NCBI GenBank assembly: GCA_036365455.1
Contig: JAWQUS010000007.1
Coordinates: 22,956,001-23,020,000 of the forward strand
Origin: Macrosoma leucophasiata
Taxonomy: Eukaryota; Arthropoda; Insecta; Lepidoptera; Hedylidae
Length of the DNA stretch: 64,000 nt
Reading direction: 5' to 3'
The translations under genes and the position numbers were made by a program. A model generated the notes under the pieces. That model saw only the letters and a list, made by a program, of their open reading frames with translations, did no database searches and was not told the DNA's origin. Shown one piece after another: positions 51,901 to 60,900 of the stretch; position 1 is the stretch's first letter; each line of letters starts with the position of its first letter.

Positions 51901-54900
51901 AAGCCAATTTGAAGATATGTATGTGTAAAAAGTACCTGAGAAGGAAAGAACTAAGATCGACTGCGCGTGCGCAATCTAATAATTTTATTTATTTAAACGT
52001 TTGTATCGTACCAGCTTCTTTTTAGATTAATTCATAATAAAGAGCTATATTTTACGTATTTTTATTTTTCATTAAAAAATATTCTGTATACAATAAAAAT
52101 AGAACAACCAATAATGTGCATGAAAATAATTACATTTAAATACCACTATTTAAAGTAAATCTTATAGAAGATTTTGTAGCTAGTTTATGAAACACTTGAA
52201 TAGTAGGTATCTTCACGCCTAGTATGTGCGAGTATGCAGGTATCTTCACGCCATGTGCGAGTATGTAGGTATCTTCACGCCAAGTTAGTGCGAGTATGTA
52301 GGTATCTTCATGCCGAGTATGTGCGAGTATGTAGGTATCTTCATGCCAAGTATGTGCGAGTATGTAGGTATCTTCACGCCAAGTCGACGTGAAGATACAT
52401 ACATACTTGAATAGTATCTACTAGGGTTGTTGAGGAAGTGATTATGAGGAAGAGGAGGAGGAAGAGGAATTGTGATGCGCCAATTTAGAGGATGCGGATG
52501 AGGAAGAGGAAGAGGAAGCAGATGACATAATAATAATAGCAACTCTTGAAACGTCCCACTGCTGGGCACTGGGCACGAGTCTCTCCCCTTCTTGAGGGGA
52601 GGTCTGGAGCTTACTCCACCACGCTGCTCTAATGCGGGTTGGTGGAGTTACTTGCAAGGGTTAGTGGGCAACCCGCTGTCGGATGTTTTCAAACCGCCCA
52701 TAAAGCCTCCGACAAGGTTTAACGACTGCTATCTGTCGATAGCAACCGGGACCGTCGGCGTCCTGCTCTCCGAAGCACGAAAATGCGCATTTTAATTTGC
52801 CACTAGTGGTCACCCGTCACACACCCGACCGCACCCGTATCGCTTAATCGAGTAGATCGCTTGCGTTCTACACCAGCCGGGAGGCCTTGCGCGCTACAGA
52901 AAGATGAGAAGAGGATGATACGAAGATATAAATACTAGCGGACCCAACCTAAAATCCGCTGTCCTGTCTCTATCTACTTAACTAAGTATATATATATATA
53001 TACAAAAAAATAATTAAAAGAGCATTTTGTAGTGGTTGGTCTACTACAAAAAGCTCTTTTAATTATTTTTACTATGAATCTAAAATCTAAACCATTCTCA
53101 AAACACATACGATAAAGAATCATCAAAATTGGTCCAGCAGTTAAGGACGAGTTCAGTGACATATCTACACAACGACATTGCTAAGGCCTTTGACCGGGTC
53201 TGGCACAGGGCACTTCTCGCGAAACTTCCATCCTACGGTCTTCCCGAGAGGCTATGCAACTGGACAGCCAGCTTTCTGTCTGAGTGTTATATACAAGTCT
53301 TAGTTGACTGTCAGCGCTCAGACAGACTACCTATCAACGCTGGTGTGCCGCAAGGCTCTGTGCTATCTCCCACGCTTTTTCTTCTGCACATCAATGAAAT
53401 GTTGGAGCAAAACTCCAATTTTCATTGCTAGACCGATGATGAAAGTCCTCTTACATTTTGAGGAAGCGGTAGCGGAAGAGGATTTTTTTATTTTAATTTT
53501 TGAGGATGCGGAAACATTTGAGGATCCCAAAATATTGCAGAACTTCCTCATTATGAGGAAGAGGAATCCTCAGCAACCCTAGTATCTACCCATGTTTTCA
53601 TTATTACCCTTTGAATCCTTTGATCATTAATCATTAATAAATCAACCATACCAGCTGGGTATTAGCATATTAATCTAAAGAGGATATACTTGTTGCACAA
53701 TGTACGGCACCTTTTTAAATCTCATTTATTGGTGATAGAGCTCCAGTAAATGATTTTAACAACTATATGAGTCTCGTCAAAAATATACAACAAAGATTTA
53801 AAATCAGTGATAAATCACAACTGTTTTATTTTTCTTTTTTGACAATGCCTTACATTTATCATTGATATCATAATAATTTTATTATGTACTTGTGGCGGCG
53901 TCGCCCGACATTAAAACTGTACTTAGTAATAGAGTTCCGTTTTTATCCTTTGGGTACAGAACCCAAAAAAAGAGCATCCTACACCTTCGTGTTCTGGAAT
54001 TCTACCAGTAAAATGCACTTCAAGCTGAAACTTGTACGGCCCTGCAATTGCCAGCACAGAGGCATAACACCTTAGGCCTCAGGAGTGGTAACGCATCGGC
54101 ATTTTGACCTCTGGTCTTTGTGGGTGTCTATAGCCTGCAGTTATCAATTAACATCAATGTGAACTGCATGCTTGTTTGCCACTTTCATTAAATAAAAAAA
54201 AACATATTTATACTGACTAGCAGTATAAATATGAAAAAAAACGCATGCTCCGATGGTTCAGGCATATAGAAAGAATGTCGAATGAGCGAATGACTAAACA
54301 GATATACAATGCGAATGTGGATGGTTGCAGAGGCCCAGAAAGACCAAGACTGATCTACCATGACCAAATAGGTCAAATTTTGTCTGATGGTGGGGTCAAA
54401 AGTCTTAGGAATCGGCGTGCATGTATGAAGATAATGATGAAGGTAGACGACGTACGAGAGGTATGTCAGGACCGGGATATCTGGCGCTCTACACTCTCTG
54501 CGTACCCCGTTAGGGTCCTGGCGTGAAGATACATACATACAATATAAATGTAAATTTGTCTTGCGTGCTTACATTCATGAAACAATCACATTGTTATCTG
54601 ACGTCACCATTCACCAAAGACTTACTGCAAATGTTATCAGACGGTAAATATTGGACGTCTAGACGAGCGGCGGCTGTCGCATTTTTGGCGCATTGCTGCA
54701 GTTTATTAGCGAGGCGACGCGCAAATCATATGATTTATTAGACATGCAACATCAACAATATATTACACAAAATAATAATGATGACTCATGAAAGTCATAC
54801 CTTATGAAATATCCGTTTTAGAATGGTAGAAAAGATATTTTTAGTTGTTATATGTTAGGGTCCCACTGCAGAATCATTGCGTTCATCCAGATATGCTGCA

Positions 54901-57900
54901 AACCTAATTTTTAGGCATAGGTATTTGTAATCTAGAGAATACATATCCACTGGTTGCCAATAAAAATTTTGGCCGCAATTATTGTATTGTATTGGATGAA
55001 CGAAATGATTCTGCGGTGGGATCCCCCAGTCATTTATAGAATTGTACATTTCAAGAATCGGACAATCCTAGACTACATAGTCATTTCGCGAATCAGTCAT
55101 TCGTAGACTAAACCATCCTAACCTATTACTTCAATTTTGTTGTGATACTATACCACAGCTACCAGTGGCGGTATTTACAAATTTGCCGCCGATAGGCTAT
55201 TATTTTTTCCGCCTCTATATTATTTTGATATCGTCGTATACATATATATTTACAATCATATCAATTAGGTATATTTTCTATCAATAAAATTTCAACTTTA
55301 TGTTTTATGCTTCATAATCCTGAAGTTGAACTAAGCAACTTTTTTTCTATGGTTAGAATCATTGGGAACTACGATCTGAGCCTTGATAATTTTAACAGTA
55401 ATTTTAAAATAGAAATAAAAAAATTATGAACTAATTCTGCCCCTTAAAATTTGCCGCCCTAGGCTCCAGCCTACTCAGCCTGCTGGTAAATCCACCACTG
55501 ACCGCTACCCACGCCTATTCTTTACAGCAGATTTACTGGTGGTAGAGTTCCAAAGGGGAAATGAGACATTCTACTGATATACTTTTTACATTCGTTTATT
55601 ACATTTAGTTTTATCTTAGTGATATTCTTGACTTTACATATATTTTTATCTTGTTTGACATGTATATCAATTGTTATTCACTTTAATTTATTTTGTTTGT
55701 TTTTGACGTGTCGTAAGAGGTGCCTGTCACCCTAAATGAATAAATGAGTTTCTGATTCTGATTCCAGTACTTCCAGTGCAGGAGCTCGAGGGCGTAGGCA
55801 CCACCGCATTACCTAATCTATCTGCCGCCAAATGATAGTGTTCAGCACTATCGTGTTCAATCATTCAAAACCAAAATAAGCCAAAGCGGTCCAGCCGTTC
55901 TCGAGTTTTAAGACCTGCGCAGACGGAGTACTCTCCCCGGGATACTTTTTTATCCATCAATATAGATCTCTTATAAACTGTATGCAATAACGCACACAAA
56001 GGACTAAGAGTACCCCGAAGTCTGAGAATTTTTGTCCCCTAGGGACAAAAGTCCTTGGTCTGCGCAGGCCTTTAGCGAGACTTACGAACAGCGAACGTAA
56101 ATTCACGCCTGTAATCCCCAAAGGGGTAGGCAGAGGTAAATGAATGCATTCAAGCATACATGCAAATACCCACGATTCGCCGGTTACGTTTTGGTTGGCC
56201 CATGTAACAGGTGGCGAGTCTGTTGCCATCTCCATGTGCGGTACTGTGAAACTTCCAGAAAATGGAAAAATCCCGATAGAACTAGAGATAAAGGATCTTA
56301 AACCGTTATCTCTGATAGCCCCGACCCGGGAATCGAACCCAAGACCTCCAGCGTAGTAGTAGTGGCCTGCTAGCACTAGGCTACTGAGGCAGTTACGAAC
56401 AGCAATTGATTTTATCTATACATATAGAAGATACACACATTTTATTCATTGGAATTCGCCAAAGAAACATCTCAACCTGAAATGCACTAACTATTCCACT
56501 CGCTTATCAGAGCCTTTCAACGTTATCAGTATCGAATACCTTAGTCGAATTACTTAGACGTTTTATTAATGTAGGTGTTTCTTTTATTTAATGGACCTAC
56601 ATGTAAATGTAGTTTTAATTTGAACTGAATTCGATAATTTTAAATTAATTCACAATTAGCATGCAATGCCGCAGAATATATATTTTTTCTTTATTATTAA
56701 AAAAACGCAAATCTTAATTTATGAATAGTCATCACAGGATGTCAAGTTTTTTTCAGATATTAGGACTTGACTTATTTGTAGTCTTAAGAGTATTTCCGAT
56801 ATTTTTTTAAATTCAAGACAATTTTTTTTTTCACATTTTTCTAATAACTGTCATGACTTGGTCCTTATCGCCCGTTTTCGGTATAGCGTTGATTTCTGGG
56901 ACACCCTGTATATGTAAAAAGACTGCTGACGATTGAACCAGGTTGCACCGGTCGTGGTCGTGTCAATCAAGATAAATTGCATGATTGCGCTGCTTTAAAC
57001 CCTATATAGGTGCATTCGATTATTCCACATGCATACAGCTCATTCAATGGTAGCAACATTTTTTGTCTCATGAAAATGACAAACCGGTAAATACAATCAA
57101 CATTGATGACAAATGGACAGCCTTAATGTATTTACATAAAAACTATAGGTCTTATCAATGGACCCTAATTTTAGGTATTTAGACATACTAAGACGTCATG
57201 AGAACGTCGTCGGCTGCAGTATTAAAATGTAGTTCCTCAGTCAAGTAGGTAAGCTAAGGAATGTCGCCACACCGTGTTGACTGCTTGGATAAGCTGGCGA
57301 TCGACTTAAGCATCTGGATGAGCTAAAGCCGTTATTGCGTAAACCGTAAAATACAATAAGACAACTTTATAGGTATCTCTACACAACATAAAACACTACT
57401 CACCAGTCAGCATACGGTGAGACACAGTACTCCCACCTATGACTGCCGGACCTCCACTCACGGACCCGCCTCAGGGTGGGAGAATTGAGCTCGTCACAGA
57501 TCATCTTTAACGCGACCTCTTCTAACACGTCCTGCACGGCCACTAAGGATATCCTGGCAAAAGCAGTGAGTGCTATTAATCTTCCATATCAAAAAGGTTC
57601 CCATAACATTAGAACTGCGCTTGCGTCCTGACTACCGAACAATATAGGTAAACTGTTCTGCGGTCTTACCCGCCTAAATAATTACGTCTATGATTTTTCT
57701 TATCTTTGCTTGGTCTCGTCTCCTATGAGACCAATAGCGTAGCGTCTCAGAATCCAAACTGATGATTAGGAAATATAGCTTCTCCTTTCAGAATTATTAT
57801 TGATTGAAGTTTCGAGTTCAAAGCTCAAGTTCTAAGCTCAGGCAAATTCTCTCAAAGAGTTTGGACATTATTAGAAGAAGGTTGATTGGTCTGTAGGAAC

Positions 57901-60900
57901 AGTAGTAGAGGTCGGTGGGAAAAACAACACGCACCGAACACCGTCCTTAGTCCCGTCTGTACTAATCTTTCGTATCAAAAAGTTTCTCATAGCATTCGAA
58001 CTGCGTCTTTCTCGACCGCTTAAATGGGTTGGTGACATGCAAGGCAAAAGCAAGCTACATGTGATTGGGCGAAATGAAAACTATGTTGTATGTCGATTAA
58101 ATGAATAAAGGATAGCCGAATATTGACGAGAGGATGCCAGGTTTTTTCTGCTGTTATTTTATTTTTCATACCTATTCTAAATTACGGATTATTTGCGAAA
58201 AATTAAAAAACTGTTGGGGAATTTACCCTAAACAAATGATATCCAGACAAAAATACATTTATTTGGTAATCACAGATAGGGTTTTAATTATTGTCAGTCA
58301 GAAAAGTCTGTCTCATCTGCCTAGCTGACAAATACAAACCTATTGAGGAATACTAGATACTTTGTACTTCTATTTTAAGAATCCTAACAATTCACAGCAT
58401 ATCTTAAATTTAAACTATGCAACTATTCTGGATCTGGATGTATGTAAACACATCTTCATAATTTATGAAGGTACATCATACTATCATACATAATATGTAG
58501 GATTTATCTAATCAACAATCTGATACTATAATTAGCTCCAGATGTAATCTTTGTTTGTGTTTAATAAACAAGATGGAATGTTTTATGACTTGAATAATTT
58601 ATAATTTTGTGATATTAGAACAAACATAAGCTTGAACCTGAATTTTCCAGCAATATTTTAACATGTTTACAGGTAGAATTATTACATTTTAATGGAGATA
58701 TCCTTGAAAGTGCAGATTTTATCGCAATATTTGAGCATTTATTTAAGATATTCATGCTGATTATAAAAGATTCAATTGTATGATTAAAGAAATATAAATT
58801 AAGAATAGGTGTTTTAGATTCAATGCCATGAAATGCAGACAAAAAATTATATATTCATTTACGAGACCTCAAACAAGCTACTGGGAATTTTATTATAAGA
58901 TACCCATATCACATTTTGAAAAAAAAGTCTGTCCGCCATCTTGGATCTGAAAATGGATGCCATTTTCGTAATCAGCACCCCAAGAAACCTCGAAATTGAT
59001 ACCCATATCACATTTTGAAGAAAAAATCTGTCCGCCATCTTGGATCTGAAAACGGATGCCATTTTCGTAATCATCACCCCAAGAAACCTCGAAATTGATA
59101 CCCATATCATATTTTTAAAAAAATCTGTTCGCCATCTTGGATTAGAAAAATGCACCTCAGGAAACCGTGAAATAGAAATCCATATCATATTTTCTAAAAA
59201 TAATTATGTCCGCCATCTTTGACTTGAATGGAGATACCATTTTCGTAATTAACACCTCAAGGAACCCTAACATTGAACGGAACCTCGCTGTAGAATACCA
59301 TTCCGTTGCCAAAAGAGGAGGGAGGATGGGTGAGGCGGGGAAATCGGGCGGGATGTCGAAGTGTCCATTCTATACGTATTGTAGGCGACGCACTATACTA
59401 AATTAAATATCTTAAGTGTTTTCTAAATTTTATATGTCTGTATATATGTCATAATGTTTATCTGGCTCTACTACCATACATTACCGCTATCACTTAGCGC
59501 CAGGTAACTGGCTAACGACATGGGGTAAGGGACAGACCAGGGGAGATACATTTTTCATGTTTCAGTCGCTATTGTGACTAAATTAAATACATTTCACTGG
59601 TGAATTTTAGTGACCTTATAAAAGGTAGTAAGTTTAAAGATCTCACTGCTTTATTTCAAATTAATAAAGTATTTTTTTAATAAATTTTATCATTGCCATT
59701 GAAAATACCTCTTAACTTAGAATCACCCATATATATGTATGTATCTTCACATCACGCCCCTTACTGAGTAGCCAAAGGGTGAGGAGCGCCAGATATCCCT
59801 GTCCTGACACAGCTCCCATTCTTCTACATGCATGATTTTATTCATACATGACTTTAGTCTAAATTATTATATTATACAATTATTATATACTCACTTATTT
59901 TCTAAAATCGTTCTGCAAACTACTTCTCTGACACCAGGATTCGTGATCTTATCCATACTAAGCTGATGAAGGTTCCAGGAAGCGAGACGGCAACATTTCA
60001 CACCATCTCTTTCATACGTAAACACCTCTTCAACAACAGGTCGGTGCGAATACGCTGATAATAAATCTAGTATATCATTCACAGGGGCTGTTGCGAAACC
60101 ATTTGGCAACATAATCGTAAACTTTGGTGGCATCGACAAGCTTTTTCTGTGTGGAGTCTTTGGTGTCTTTGATTCACTACTTAACAGAGATCCATTTAAT
60201 GAGGAATCTGTCCATCCATTGACATGGCCGTTCGTTAAGTGCTGCACACTCTCACACTTACGGGGTTCTAGGCTTAAGTGGTGTTTAACTGTACTCAATC
60301 TTATAATATCCATTCCCCTGACTTTTATTAAGTCGTCCAGGGATTTAAAGGGGCCCTTTTTGTTGCGATAATCAACTATGTTCGCAGCAATTTCCTGGTT
60401 AAGTCCGGGCACGCATTGAAGTTGAAATACACTAGATGAGTTTACAGAACATAATCTATTTTCTGATGATAATCGTATACTGTCCAGTGAGTGTGCACAG
60501 GAACTAGCTCTAGATATCTGACGTCTTGTGTTTGTACATATCTCTGGTCTAAGTAACTCTAGTTTTTCAGCACCAATACCTAAAATGTGATACTTAGTGT
60601 TAATAAATGAAGGATCATCGTTGTGATATGCAATTTTAATGTTTGTAAAATTAAGTCATATTGTTACATACAGAAAGCCAAATGCCACAAAAGGAAATTG
60701 TAAAATTGTTTTGGAGAACTCATCACAGTAACAATTAAAGTCTACAGTAACAATTACATCACAGTAACAATTAAAATCAGTATTTACAAGAAACTTTTAA
60801 CATGTTCAAAAGCAATCCTTAGGAACAGAAAGTAATGATGATACCTTATAAAAATAAATTATTTATCAAAACGTATACCTAACTATATTGTGAGAATATT

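Larger units (their letters stand above)
52422..53581. mobile_element. hAT-type element, 8-bp target duplication, with nested insertions
   Basis: Ends TAGGGTTGTTGAGGA and TCCTCAGCAACCCTA, flanked by GTATCTAC at 52414-52421 and 53582-53589. Subterminal GAGGAAGAGG repeats lie at both sides. Inside are a 5S SINE (52531-52895), a hairpin (53006-53070) and a LINE fragment (53150-53450). No hAT transposase. Confidence 0.8.

Noticed and set aside
58859..59188. 109-codon minus-strand open frame
   Set aside because: Reads through a 99-bp tandem repeat whose period keeps frame; no independent coding evidence.
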